Assembly (NCBI GenBank): GCA_905199445.1
Contig: CAJKGK010000001.1
Span: forward strand, 1-64,000
Source: an uncultured Lachnospiraceae bacterium
GTDB lineage: Bacteria > Bacillota > Clostridia > Lachnospirales > Lachnospiraceae
Reading direction: 5' to 3'
Length of the DNA: 64,000 nt
This document shows, piece after piece, positions 7,074 through 15,257 of the stretch. Numbering within the stretch: the stretch's first letter is position 1; each line of letters starts with the position of its first letter. The translations under genes were made by a program, and so were the position numbers. The notes under the pieces are model-generated. The model was not told where the DNA came from and did not search any database. It saw only the letters and a list, made by a program, of their open reading frames with translations.

Positions 7074-9857
7074 TTAAAATGGAAAATCAACATTTCCTGT
7101 CTTCTTCAGGCGGATATGTTCAAGTTCCATTCCGCTCATGGAGAAGAACAGTTTAATATAGTGATTCTTTCCAAAGATAACACCAAGATCCATGGCCTGC
7201 TCTGTCCATTCTTTATTTGTTCCATTAATGGTAAAGATACCTTTTAACTGATTATCATAAAATACAGATATCGACATCTGAGCCAAATCGGCTACATTTT
7301 GTCCGGCCCGCATTTTTGCGGAAATATCGTAAATACCCATATCATTAACTGTAATACCAAAAACTTCACTGTGGCCCAATTCTGTGCTGACATGACTCAT
7401 GTCAATAACTGTATCCCCGGAAATCTCATAGTATACACAGTCTGCACCAACACCGGCGCCGTCTGTATCCTCACCGATAACTTCCAGGTCATCCTGATCC
7501 ATTCTTTCAAGATAACGATCCATTACCGGAGAGCGCATAAGGACACGGCAAATATTGGCAGCACTTCTCTGGAACTCACCTCTTGTTGTACGCCCGGACT
7601 GAAGATATTCCATAGAATTATCGCCCATGGAATTACTCTGTGAATCCTGAACAACCATAAACAGATCGTTTTGTGCCCGAACCATAACACCGGTATTTTT
7701 TGTGGACGGCGCTTCACCTTCCTCATTCATGTCAGCCCACCAGTCTGTCATGGCGATTCCGTCAAATCCCCATTCATCTCTTAAAATTGCGGTTACAAGA
7801 TCATAGCTTCCTGCAGTCCAGATGCCATTAACTGCACCATAGGTTGTCATTACAGAATAGGCTTTTCCCTGTCTTACTGCCATCTCAAAGCCCTTAAGAT
7901 AAATCTCTCTCAGCGCACGCTCAGAAACAACAGAATCAATAAGGCGACGATGGAATTCCTGATTATTACCTGCAAAATGCTTAATCGTACCTGTAACACC
8001 AGCAAAGCCCATCCCTTTAATCTGGGCCACAGCCATTGTACCTGTCAGATAGGGATCTTCAGAAATATATTCAAAATTTCGGCCATTTAACGGATTTCTG
8101 TGAATATTAATTCCTGGTCCTAAAAGGGTATCAATCTTATTTTTACGCAGTTCCATACCAGCCATCTCATACAGCTGCTCTACGAGTGCCTTATTAAATG
8201 TACAACCCAATGCTGTACCGTTAGGCATAGAAAAGGCCTGTGTCCCGCAATCCATACGGATACCGGAAGGACCGTCTGCACAGCAGCCTACCGGAATACC
8301 AAAATGGGCCAGACGCTGTGTCACACCACCAAAGGCACCTGCCGTACCGGCTGTAACCTTGGGGCTGCACATACCTTCCCCGCGGACAATACATGTTAAA
8401 TCTTCATCATCCAGCTGAGCAATAAAGGTGTCCATATCGATTTTCTTATCATAAACATCTGCCAGCTTATAGCCCTGATCTCCCGTATAAGTCAGTTCTT
8501 TTGGCATATGAGCCGCCCGTTTATCCATCGGGGAAATACCTCTTAAAGGAACAGCCTCATAGCCAACCGTAAAGTCTTCGCCCTCAGCAACAGGTTTAAA
8601 CCGATCAAAGGCGCGAACAGGTGCCAATGCTTCTTCCAGCTGCTGAGTCACAATTGTGGACTCAACCTCAAAAATACCGGCTAAAGCGGCGCTGCGCACA
8701 TCGCTTCCCACATAAATTTCATAGTCGCCGGCCTCAAGCACATAGCAGGATTTATGGCCTGTACATCCGCTGTCATCATAGGAAGCAAAAGCTACCTTAG
8801 GTACTGTAAAGCTGATCAGTTCCTCATGTCCCGGTGCCAGATCGTCTGTCTTTTCGTAAGCCTTCAGCTCTCTGGATGGTTTACCTAAAGCCCCCTGTGG
8901 TGCACCTACATAAAGCTGGATAACTTCCTTACCATGATATGTACCTGTATTTCTTACAGAAACATCCACACAGATTTCATCCGCTTCCACACTAAAAGAG
9001 ATGATCTGTGTATCAAAAGTTGTATAGGATAATCCGTAGCCAAAGGGATATAAAACCTTATCTTTGGCAAAGGTTTCAAAATAACGGTAACCTACATAAA
9101 TGTCTTCCTGATAGATATCTTCCTTTTCTCCGCCAAAGTTTTTTGTAGACGGATAATCTTCAATATTTCTTGCAATTGTATCGGCCAGCTTACCGCAGGG
9201 ACTTACGTTACCCAGCAATACATCCAGCACACCGTTTCCGCCTTCCTGTCCGCCCTGCCATGCATAAAGCACTGCAGTTGGACGATAGGCTTCCACCCAC
9301 TTCATATCAATAATATTGCCCACATTTAAAATGACAGCAACCTTATCAAACGCCTTGCAAACCTTAGAAAGCATGTCTTCCTCAATCTCTGTCAGAAGGT
9401 AACTGCCTGCCTCAGCTTTGGCATCCTGATCTTCTCCGGCTGTACGTCCAATGACAACAACCGCCAGTTCAGAGTCTGCAGCCGCTGCCTTTACAATTTC
9501 ATCTGTCAAAGGCATTTCTTCCTGGCACCATGGTTCCTGCCCCCATCCGGCGCCTTTATTAAAAGGATGCGCCTTAATCCATGCAGCATAAATTTCTTCC
9601 AGTTCTGTATTCAGACAAACATCTTCGCAACCCTTTAAGGCATCCAAAATACCTGTGACATATTTTGTATTGACCAGTCCGCCTGAACCGGTTCCGCTTT
9701 TATAATAACTAAAGGCAATACGTCCGAAAACCGAAACCTTTGTGCCCTTTACAATCGGCAATGTCTCCCGATCATTTTTTAAAAGTACACAGCCTTCTGC
9801 CGCTGCTTGTCTGGCCAGCGCCGCATATTTATCCATATCCAGTGTATACCTTGCCAT
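7074..9857 (-). CDS. Glycoside hydrolase family 3 beta-glucosidase/beta-xylosidase with permuted domain order
   Basis: Cytoplasmic GH3 enzyme of 927 residues with no signal peptide, expected to release glucose or xylose from the non-reducing end of imported beta-linked oligosaccharides. The domain order is swapped: the alpha/beta sandwich comes first (AAEGCVLLKNDRETLPI near residue 20), then a fibronectin-III-like domain (about 280-390), then the TIM-barrel domain (about 480-800) carrying GRNFEYISEDP, KHFAGNNQE and the nucleophile Asp in MTDWW near residue 705, and finally a beta-rich domain of about 120 residues. This order is known from ruminal GH3 enzymes of Ruminococcus albus and Butyrivibrio. 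GGAGG 6 bases upstream fixes the ATG at 9857. It lies between spoVAC and spoVAD. Confidence 0.93.
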   Translation of the reverse strand: MARYTLDMDKYAALARQAAAEGCVLLKNDRETLPIVKGTKVSVFGRIAFSYYKSGTGSGGLVNTKYVTGILDALKGCEDVCLNTELEEIYAAWIKAHPFNKGAGWGQEPWCQEEMPLTDEIVKAAAADSELAVVVIGRTAGEDQDAKAEAGSYLLTEIEEDMLSKVCKAFDKVAVILNVGNIIDMKWVEAYRPTAVLYAWQGGQEGGNGVLDVLLGNVSPCGKLADTIARNIEDYPSTKNFGGEKEDIYQEDIYVGYRYFETFAKDKVLYPFGYGLSYTTFDTQIISFSVEADEICVDVSVRNTGTYHGKEVIQLYVGAPQGALGKPSRELKAYEKTDDLAPGHEELISFTVPKVAFASYDDSGCTGHKSCYVLEAGDYEIYVGSDVRSAALAGIFEVESTIVTQQLEEALAPVRAFDRFKPVAEGEDFTVGYEAVPLRGISPMDKRAAHMPKELTYTGDQGYKLADVYDKKIDMDTFIAQLDDEDLTCIVRGEGMCSPKVTAGTAGAFGGVTQRLAHFGIPVGCCADGPSGIRMDCGTQAFSMPNGTALGCTFNKALVEQLYEMAGMELRKNKIDTLLGPGINIHRNPLNGRNFEYISEDPYLTGTMAVAQIKGMGFAGVTGTIKHFAGNNQEFHRRLIDSVVSERALREIYLKGFEMAVRQGKAYSVMTTYGAVNGIWTAGSYDLVTAILRDEWGFDGIAMTDWWADMNEEGEAPSTKNTGVMVRAQNDLFMVVQDSQSNSMGDNSMEYLQSGRTTRGEFQRSAANICRVLMRSPVMDRYLERMDQDDLEVIGEDTDGAGVGADCVYYEISGDTVIDMSHVSTELGHSEVFGITVNDMGIYDISAKMRAGQNVADLAQMSISVFYDNQLKGIFTINGTNKEWTEQAMDLGVIFGKNHYIKLFFSMSGMELEHIRLKKTGNVDFPF

Positions 9858-9937
9858 ACTCTTCCTCCATAAAATCATAGTTTTTCTTCAGACCGTCTGC
9901 TTCAGGCTTTTACGAAACAGAGGACCTACGATACCTT

Positions 9938-9946
9938 AGTATAACA
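9938..9946 (-). promoter_or_regulatory. Extended -10 promoter of the GH3 gene
   Basis: On the minus strand TGT precedes TATACT (TGn extended -10) about 80 bases upstream of the GH3 start codon; no good -35 is seen. It suggests the GH3 gene is transcribed independently of the sporulation operon. Confidence 0.45.
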
Positions 9947-10008
9947 TATTTCAGACACTTTGGGCTAGAAATATTTAGAGATAAAATATCAGTAATACGA
10001 CTTCATCA

Positions 10009-10073
10009 GGCAGGCCGTCCGTTTCCCCTGAACCGGTCTTCACTCTGTCTGATCCCAGAGCTGACGGTCTGCC
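10009..10073. repeat. 65-bp inverted repeat between spoVAC and the GH3 gene
   Basis: Arms GGCAGGCCGTC (10009-10019) and GACGGTCTGCC (10063-10073) pair at 10 of 11 positions around a 43-base GC-richer loop. The surrounding spacer is AT-rich. On the minus strand the T run precedes rather than follows the stem, so it is not an ordinary terminator for spoVAC. Confidence 0.5.
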
Positions 10074-10119
10074 AAAAAATCGCATAAAAATCACATGAAT
10101 ATTACTTTGAAAATTAGCC

Positions 10120-10599
10120 TTACATCACACTGATTTCGGTTAATATATAATAAAGGCTGCCAAAAAATGCAGATGTTACAATGCCATATACAATAACCGG
10201 CCCTGCAATATTAAAGATTTTACAGCCAACACCAAAAACCCATCCTTCCTGTTTATATTCAATGGCACAGGCGGCCACTGAGTTGGCAAAGCCGGTAATC
10301 GGTACAAGATACCCGGCCCCTGCAAATTTTACAATAGGCACAACAAGATTAAAGCCCGTAAGAAGAACACTGGCTGTAATCAGACACAGTGTTGTATAGG
10401 CGGATGCCGTTGTCTGGGACATTCCCCCATGCACAAACCAATTGGTCACCCCCTGCCCAATGACACAGACCATTCCACCAAAAATAAAGGCTTTTACCGT
10501 ATTGAGGAGACAGCTGTGCTTTGGCGTAATCTGTTCTACATAGGTATTATACGCACTTTGCTGTTTTTTCTTTTTCTTCTGCTGATCATCCATAACCAT
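10120..10599 (-). CDS. spoVAC: Stage V sporulation protein AC
   Basis: Small membrane protein of 159 residues of the SpoVA channel for Ca-dipicolinate in the inner spore membrane; SpoVAC is reported to be mechanosensitive in Bacillus subtilis. After a lysine-rich N-terminus, the YNTYVEQITPKHS block near residue 18 and about four hydrophobic segments (KAFIFGGMVCVIGQG, SAYTTLCLITASVLLTG, YLVPITGFANSVAACAIE and a C-terminal helix) match the family well. It is the last gene of the spoIIA-spoVA run on the minus strand, 53 bp after spoVAB. AAAGG lies just before the start. Confidence 0.95.
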   Translation of the reverse strand: MVMDDQQKKKKKQQSAYNTYVEQITPKHSCLLNTVKAFIFGGMVCVIGQGVTNWFVHGGMSQTTASAYTTLCLITASVLLTGFNLVVPIVKFAGAGYLVPITGFANSVAACAIEYKQEGWVFGVGCKIFNIAGPVIVYGIVTSAFFGSLYYILTEISVM

Positions 10600-10652
10600 T
10601 TTACCTTTCTTAATTTACCTTTCCTGAACTCATTTTTTCTAAATTTATTTTC

Positions 10653-11087
10653 CTAACCAAAAAACTGTAAAAAAATCCCAAGCAGCTTCCCGGCTGCCAA
10701 CGCAGCCACCACCAACGCTGTCCCTGTTTTTAAATTCAGTCTTCTGAAAAAAATAGGAAACGCATTGAGAATTTCTGCAATAGATCCTATAAGGCAGCCA
10801 GTGAAAATGCCGCCAAACAAGCCGAAGGCACCAAGAATAAGGGCGGCTGATATTTTGCTTTCCGGCAGCAAAGAAAACCATTCCCTGTATATCCACAGCA
10901 AATTGCCCACAATGCCACCGACAATAAAGCTATTTTCATACCAGTGGATAAAGGCCGCACTTTTGGTCACCTGAGACAGCCGGGTCACAATTCCCAGAGT
11001 CACAATAAACGTAAACAGCCCGGCTGCCACCGTACATCCTGCACATAGGCCAAAAATCAGCTGCCACAAAATTTCAGCGGCCTTCAT
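10653..11087 (-). CDS. spoVAB: Stage V sporulation protein AB
   Basis: Membrane protein of 144 residues with about four to five hydrophobic segments, a component of the SpoVA system for dipicolinate transport in spores. The segment ILWQLIFGLCAGCTVAAGLF at the N-terminus and ENSFIVGGIVGN near residue 51 fit SpoVAB. A longer frame opens at 11138, but AGGAGAAAAGG directly precedes the ATG at 11087, which I take as the start. That start overlaps the end of spoVAA by 14 bp, pointing to translational coupling. spoVAC follows 53 bp downstream. Confidence 0.92.
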   Translation of the reverse strand: MKAAEILWQLIFGLCAGCTVAAGLFTFIVTLGIVTRLSQVTKSAAFIHWYENSFIVGGIVGNLLWIYREWFSLLPESKISAALILGAFGLFGGIFTGCLIGSIAEILNAFPIFFRRLNLKTGTALVVAALAAGKLLGIFLQFFG

Positions 11088-11817
11088 CCTTTTCTCCTTC
11101 CTGATCCGGCATATGTCCCGACATAGGCGCTGGCGCATATCCCGACACAGGATCCGGTGTATGCCATTTTTCCATCATGGCATTTTTACGGCCCTGTTCC
11201 TTCACAAACGTATCTTCAATATCTGCCTCATATTTTTCCATCTCAATTTCCATGGGCGTCGGATCTTTTGTCAGCTTATATCTGCCAAAGTGATTAAAAA
11301 AAATAATAATCCCCAGCGCTACCCCAACACCGTAGGCAGCCTCCAGTATCCCCGGAGTATCCCGCGCCTCTCCCTCAACAACCGTATAGATTTTATCAAA
11401 AACACCTGTAACATCCACATCTTCATTGTAAGTCATAATCGCAAATATACTTCCAAAAAAAGTAATCAGTGTCACCAAGGCCACTTTGATCCCAACTGTC
11501 CCTTTTTTCGGCGCATCTGCTTTGACTGAAATCAAAAATTCACTTTCTCCCATGTTTTCCACCACCACAGGCCATGGGCAATTCTGGTCAATCGCCTGAA
11601 TCAGCGCCATAACAGAAACAGAAAACTTTTGCTTATTATTTGGATTCACCCGGCATAGTTGTATATCTTCGATGTAACGGCAAATGTCTGACCTGGAGCA
11701 GTAAACCTGTGCGACCTGACCGATTTTGACTTTAGATGACCGAATTTGGGTATGACGTTCTGCCTTAATATAAACCGGATAAACGATGGTATCACAGGTC
11801 TTTTTTTCCTCAGACAA
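11074..11817 (-). CDS. spoVAA: Stage V sporulation protein AA
   Basis: Protein of about 247 residues with an N-terminal SpoVAA domain (IVYPVYIKAERHTQ onward) and two membrane helices (KVALVTLITFFGSIFAIMTY and GILEAAYGVGVALGIIIFF), part of the SpoVA complex. The start is uncertain: no ATG has a good ribosome site. A TTG at 11817 has GGGAG 6 bases upstream and gives MSEEKKTC before the domain; ATGs at 11871 and 11832 are alternatives. With the TTG start it overlaps the small upstream ORF by 8 bp and spoVAB by 14 bp. The C-terminal tail of about 55 residues is charged and ends in a Met/Pro-rich stretch. Confidence 0.88.
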   Translation of the reverse strand: MSEEKKTCDTIVYPVYIKAERHTQIRSSKVKIGQVAQVYCSRSDICRYIEDIQLCRVNPNNKQKFSVSVMALIQAIDQNCPWPVVVENMGESEFLISVKADAPKKGTVGIKVALVTLITFFGSIFAIMTYNEDVDVTGVFDKIYTVVEGEARDTPGILEAAYGVGVALGIIIFFNHFGRYKLTKDPTPMEIEMEKYEADIEDTFVKEQGRKNAMMEKWHTPDPVSGYAPAPMSGHMPDQEGEKDEGR

Positions 11818-11950
11818 GGGTTGCTCCCACATAGCCGGTCTGCTGACCAACACCGGAAGATAAGCCGCCATAAATCAGAAGAATCACCGCGGCAGCAAGA
11901 ATACACAGCAACGCTGCCTTCAGCCATATGGATGTTTTCGTTGATTTCAT
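11810..11950 (-). CDS. 46-residue single-span membrane peptide between sigF and spoVAA
   Basis: Small ORF not long enough to be called routinely. The ATG at 11950 is preceded by AAAGGAG at 10-base spacing, the best ribosome site between sigF and spoVAA. It encodes a basic N-terminus (MKSTKTSIWLK), one hydrophobic helix (AALLCILAAAVILLIYGGL, residues 12-30) and a short polar tail. Its TGA stop lies inside the proposed start region of spoVAA. It might be a real micropeptide of the forespore or the remains of a longer N-terminus. I do not recognise a family. Confidence 0.5.
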   Translation of the reverse strand: MKSTKTSIWLKAALLCILAAAVILLIYGGLSSGVGQQTGYVGATLV

Positions 11951-11993
11951 AATATCCAGCTCCTTTTATCGTTTTGAATTTTATTTCCATCCT

Positions 11994-12022
11994 TATTATT
12001 CCTTGAAAAACATTGTTTATTC
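11994..12022 (-). promoter_or_regulatory. Candidate sigma-G/F promoter for the spoVA genes
   Basis: On the minus strand GAATA (12018-12022) and AATAATA (11994-12000) are 17 bases apart, close to the forespore consensus GMATR-N17/18-CATNNTA with one mismatch. Start would fall near 11987, 37 bases before the small ORF. This fits the known sigma-G control of spoVA in Bacillus. Confidence 0.4.
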
Positions 12023-12092
12023 TTTTTAGTCCTATATTTTAACCATAACTGTGATTTTACTTTAAAGCCTGTCTCTGATTCGGTTATTAAGC

Positions 12093-12806
12093 CTATCTTT
12101 GATTTCGCATTGTTTCCAGGATACGTTTTTCCATTCTTGAAACCTGAACCTGAGAAACCCCCAGCTTTCTGGCGATCTGAGACTGGGTTTTCTGCTGAAA
12201 ATAACGCCAGATAATCAGTTTCTTCTCATCCTCCCCAAGGCTGTCCAACATATGACGTATAAAAAAGCGATTCACGATATCCTCACAGGCATCTTTATTA
12301 TCCTCCAGCTTATCCATCAGCAAAATACTGTTGCCATCTCCCTGGTAAATTACTTTATGCAGGGATTCTACTTCAGCCCCGGCATCCATGGCGGTCAGTA
12401 CATCTTCTCTGGTAAGCCCGGTTTCCTCCGCGATTTCCCCAATCGTAGCGTCCCGTCCATACTGGGCGGACAGGGCTGCGGCTGCCTTGTGAACGTGACA
12501 GGCATTATCTTTTATGGAACGGCTGACCTTAATCATACCATCGTCTCTCAGAAAACGTTTAATCTCACCTGTAATCATTGGAACAGCATATGTTGAAAAT
12601 TTAACATCATAATCTGTATTAAAATAATCAATCGCCTTCATCAGACCAATGGCACCAATCTGAAACAGGTCTTCCGGGTCATAGCCCCGCCCGCCAAACC
12701 GTCTGACAATACTCCATACAAGTCCTACATTTTCTTCAACCAGCGTATTTCTTGCCTCTTTATCTCCCTGCTTTGCCCGATTTAACAGATCAAGAATACG
12801 TTCCAT
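12093..12806 (-). CDS. sigF: RNA polymerase sporulation sigma factor F
   Basis: First forespore-specific sigma factor, 237 residues. Region 2 (GLVWSIVRRFGGRGYDPEDL, then GAIGLMKAIDYF and KFSTYAVPMITGEIKR) and the region 4.2 helix-turn-helix (TQSQIARKLGVSQVQVSRME near residue 207) are clear and belong to the SigF/SigG group. Position directly after spoIIAA and spoIIAB separates it from sigG. It is held inactive by SpoIIAB until the forespore forms. The gap to spoIIAB is 10 bp; 142 bp separate it from the small ORF and spoVAA downstream. Confidence 0.96.
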   Translation of the reverse strand: MERILDLLNRAKQGDKEARNTLVEENVGLVWSIVRRFGGRGYDPEDLFQIGAIGLMKAIDYFNTDYDVKFSTYAVPMITGEIKRFLRDDGMIKVSRSIKDNACHVHKAAAALSAQYGRDATIGEIAEETGLTREDVLTAMDAGAEVESLHKVIYQGDGNSILLMDKLEDNKDACEDIVNRFFIRHMLDSLGEDEKKLIIWRYFQQKTQSQIARKLGVSQVQVSRMEKRILETMRNQR

Positions 12807-12816
12807 AGGCCATTAC

Positions 12817-13272
12817 CTATAATGCTTCGTCACAGGCAGCTTCCTGCCCGATCAGTTTGTCCATCACAATCCGTGTACCCTTTCCCGGCGTACTCTCCAC
12901 ACTCAACCCATCCATAAATGCTTCCATAAACGCAAACCCCATTCCAGACCGCTCCAATTCAGGACGTGTGGTATAAAGAGGCTCCATTGCTTTTTCGATG
13001 TTATCAATCCCCCGACCATAATCAATAATTTCAATCTGAATAGCTGTGCCTTCTTTTTTACAATTCATATAAATTTTTCCCTCTCCCCCGTTATAACCGT
13101 GGATCACACAATTGGTTACAGCTTCAGAAACTGCGGTTTTTACATCCGCCAGCTCCTCCATGGTGGGATCCATGTCTACCATAAAGGCACCTATGACCAT
13201 TCTGGCAAAGCTTTCATTTTCCGAACAGCTGTCAAACACAAGGTTTACCTCATTTTTCTTTAATTTTTCCAT
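12817..13272 (-). CDS. spoIIAB: Anti-sigma F factor (serine-protein kinase)
   Basis: GHKL-fold kinase of 151 residues that binds and inhibits sigma F and phosphorylates SpoIIAA on serine. The N box (KTAVSEAVTNCVIHGYNGG near residue 45), the DYGRGI motif near residue 89 and the G box (RSGMGFAFMEAFMDG near 112) are visible and give the ATP site. It is 12 bp after spoIIAA and 10 bp before sigF in the conserved three-gene order. Confidence 0.96.
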   Translation of the reverse strand: MEKLKKNEVNLVFDSCSENESFARMVIGAFMVDMDPTMEELADVKTAVSEAVTNCVIHGYNGGEGKIYMNCKKEGTAIQIEIIDYGRGIDNIEKAMEPLYTTRPELERSGMGFAFMEAFMDGLSVESTPGKGTRIVMDKLIGQEAACDEAL

Positions 13273-13284
13273 ATAATGCCTCCC

Positions 13285-13620
13285 TTAAAGATTGCAGAGA
13301 GCTTCATTCAGATCTCTGTATTCATACACAAGCTTATAAAGACCTGAAATTTCAATCAGTTTCTGTACACTCTGGCCGGCATGGATAATGCAGATTTTCC
13401 CGCCTCTTAAATTTGCCTCCTTATAACGCCCGATAATCATGCCAATACCGGCACTGTCCATAAATTCTGTCTGGGTAAAATCCAGAATAATATTTTTGGC
13501 CTTGCTCCTTCGCAGCTGTTCATCCGTAATCTTTTTAATTTTTCCTGCCTCATGATGATCCAACTCAGGACCAATTGCCAAAATCAAATTCCTCTGAATC
13601 ACCTTATACTCTGTCTGCAT
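13285..13620 (-). CDS. spoIIAA: Anti-sigma F factor antagonist
   Basis: STAS-domain protein of 111 residues. Unphosphorylated SpoIIAA displaces sigma F from SpoIIAB. The phosphorylated serine is Ser56 in FMDSAGIGMIIGRYKE. The frame opens at 13686, but GAAAGGGG lies 8 bases before the ATG at 13620, and the SpoIIAA domain starts there (MQTEYKVIQRNLIL). It is the first gene of the spoIIA operon. Confidence 0.95.
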   Translation of the reverse strand: MQTEYKVIQRNLILAIGPELDHHEAGKIKKITDEQLRRSKAKNIILDFTQTEFMDSAGIGMIIGRYKEANLRGGKICIIHAGQSVQKLIEISGLYKLVYEYRDLNEALCNL

Positions 13621-13645
13621 AAAAAGCCCCTTTCCCGAAAATACA

Positions 13646-13715
13646 AAAACCTGCCAAAAACATCTGCACTCTATGTATTCATACATCTTTTGTGCAAATA
13701 TCTTTCGCAGGTTTT
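13646..13715 (-). terminator. Long stem-loop after the TPR gene, in front of spoIIAA
   Basis: On the minus strand AAAACCTGC (13707-13715) pairs with GCAGGTTTT (13646-13654), with a second inner pairing GTGCA/TGCAC, and is followed by TGTATTTT. It lies between the TPR gene and spoIIAA and overlaps the candidate sigma-H promoter. Confidence 0.55.
13675..13706 (-). promoter_or_regulatory. Candidate sigma-H promoter of the spoIIA operon
   Basis: On the minus strand GAAAGATAT (13698-13706) matches the sigma-H -35 RNAGGAWWW at 8 of 9 positions, and TATGAATAC (13675-13683) carries the GAAT core of the -10; the spacer is 14 bases. Known sigma-H control of spoIIA supports it; the match is imperfect. 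Confidence 0.4.
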
Positions 13716-13758
13716 ATAAACTACCCTTTTATTAATTTGATATCCAATCCGTAGATTC

Positions 13759-15246
13759 TTAATTTTCAGCAGAAACATCGGCTCCGGTATGACTCGCATC
13801 TCCGGCCTGAGCATCATCCCCGGGCGAAGCACTGTCTCCGGATGGATTTTGTCCAGCCGCGCTGTGTATTTTATCAAGGGCCTCCTGGGATTTTCCGGCC
13901 AGTTCACTGTCAGGAAAATCTGTAATAATTTTATTATAATAAACTTCCGCGTTTGTCAAATCAGCCAGACTCTGGTAACTGCTGGCAATATAATAAAGTG
14001 CATTTACATTGGAAGCGTTAAGCTTAAGCACTTTTTCATAGTAATCAATGGCGTCCTGATACTCTCCGGCCTGATAAGCACTCAATCCCTGAGCAGCCAG
14101 AGAACTTTCTGTCTGTCCTTTGGTTGCCTGATAAATCGTATCATAAATCTCTTTGGCCGTCTGAGTTGTCAAATTCTCCTGACTGATTTCCGCCAGCAAA
14201 ACACCGGCCTCACTCTGATCCCCGCCCATATAGGCTTTAACTGCTTCAAGGAGCTTTTCATCACTGGTGGTATCACTCTGAGACGAGTTGGCCACATCCA
14301 GCTGACTCTGCAGCAGATCCCGCTCCGCCTGTAAATCTTCCACTTCTTTATTAAGGGATGAAAGCAGTTTATTTTTCTCTGTAATCTGACTTCCATATTC
14401 CACAATAGCCTGATTATACTGGGTCGCCTGTGACCGCTTCACCGATGGCACCACCAAAAGCCATATCACAGCAGCTCCGATCACAACCCCGATAATTACA
14501 TTGACAATGGATAAAAGTCCTGTATTAAAATCCGTATATTTACTGTCTTTTTTTTCTTCAATGACGACCGGGTTAGGGTCATTAATCTGGGTAAATCCAT
14601 CTCTTTTTTTCACCTTGACCTTAGCCTTTTCCCCGGCAATCCGATTGATTTCTTCCAGATACCTAAGGCTTGTGATATTGTTACGGTCAATTTTTAAGGC
14701 CCGAAGCAAAACCTTTCGGGCAGCGGCATATTGTTTTGTTTTCAGATATAAAAGTCCCATCAGCTGATAGGCCTTAATGTAATTGGGATTAAGATTAATC
14801 ACCTTTTTCAGTTCAATAATTGCCACATCCATATTGCCCTGATGCAGATATTCCAGCGCTGTATTGTACTTTTGAATAGTCTTATTGGCAAACTGAAGCT
14901 TTCCGGGATTATTCTGCACAGCTCTGATATATGTACCGGCAATATTGTTTTTCTTCTGAAAATGCATACTGATGACCCATTCTCCCAGCGCCGCCACAAG
15001 TTCGCCGGTCTGATAATACACAAGCCCCAGCAAATTCCTTGCCTGAGTATTGCGCTTATTGTATTTTAAGCTCATCAACAATGAATTGGTTGCCCCTGTC
15101 AGGTCCCTGACCTTTGCTTTTGAAAGTCCTTGATTGTAGTGCCAGTTAGAGGCAAAAATAATTTTACGGGCCAGTTCATCTTTATGACCGCATTTGGGAC
15201 AGACATAGGTATTAAGCAGAGGCGTATTACAATTCGGACAATTCAT
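13759..15246 (-). CDS. Zinc-ribbon, TPR-repeat membrane protein
   Basis: Protein of 495 residues with a mixed layout. An N-terminal zinc ribbon (MNCPNCNTPL with CPKCGH, residues 1-21) is followed by cytoplasmic tetratricopeptide repeats (about 30-205), a basic linker, one membrane helix (LLSIVNVIIGVVIGAAVIWLLV, about residues 244-265), a coiled coil (about 278-320), then TPR-like repeats on the outer side (AQGLSAYQAGEYQDAIDYYE near 385) and an acidic Ser/Asp/Gly-rich tail. TPR arrays bind proteins, so it may be a scaffold that links a cytoplasmic and an extracytoplasmic partner. It follows a coupled 53-codon gene and folC and precedes spoIIAA. No specific function is recognised. Confidence 0.8.
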   Translation of the reverse strand: MNCPNCNTPLLNTYVCPKCGHKDELARKIIFASNWHYNQGLSKAKVRDLTGATNSLLMSLKYNKRNTQARNLLGLVYYQTGELVAALGEWVISMHFQKKNNIAGTYIRAVQNNPGKLQFANKTIQKYNTALEYLHQGNMDVAIIELKKVINLNPNYIKAYQLMGLLYLKTKQYAAARKVLLRALKIDRNNITSLRYLEEINRIAGEKAKVKVKKRDGFTQINDPNPVVIEEKKDSKYTDFNTGLLSIVNVIIGVVIGAAVIWLLVVPSVKRSQATQYNQAIVEYGSQITEKNKLLSSLNKEVEDLQAERDLLQSQLDVANSSQSDTTSDEKLLEAVKAYMGGDQSEAGVLLAEISQENLTTQTAKEIYDTIYQATKGQTESSLAAQGLSAYQAGEYQDAIDYYEKVLKLNASNVNALYYIASSYQSLADLTNAEVYYNKIITDFPDSELAGKSQEALDKIHSAAGQNPSGDSASPGDDAQAGDASHTGADVSAEN

Positions 15247-15257
15247 CCATATCCCTC

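Noticed and set aside
11646..11990. 114-codon minus-strand ORF overlapping spoVAA
   Set aside because: Overlaps spoVAA in another frame; the translation is Cys/Arg/Ser-rich and matches nothing. The 46-codon ORF has a better ribosome site.
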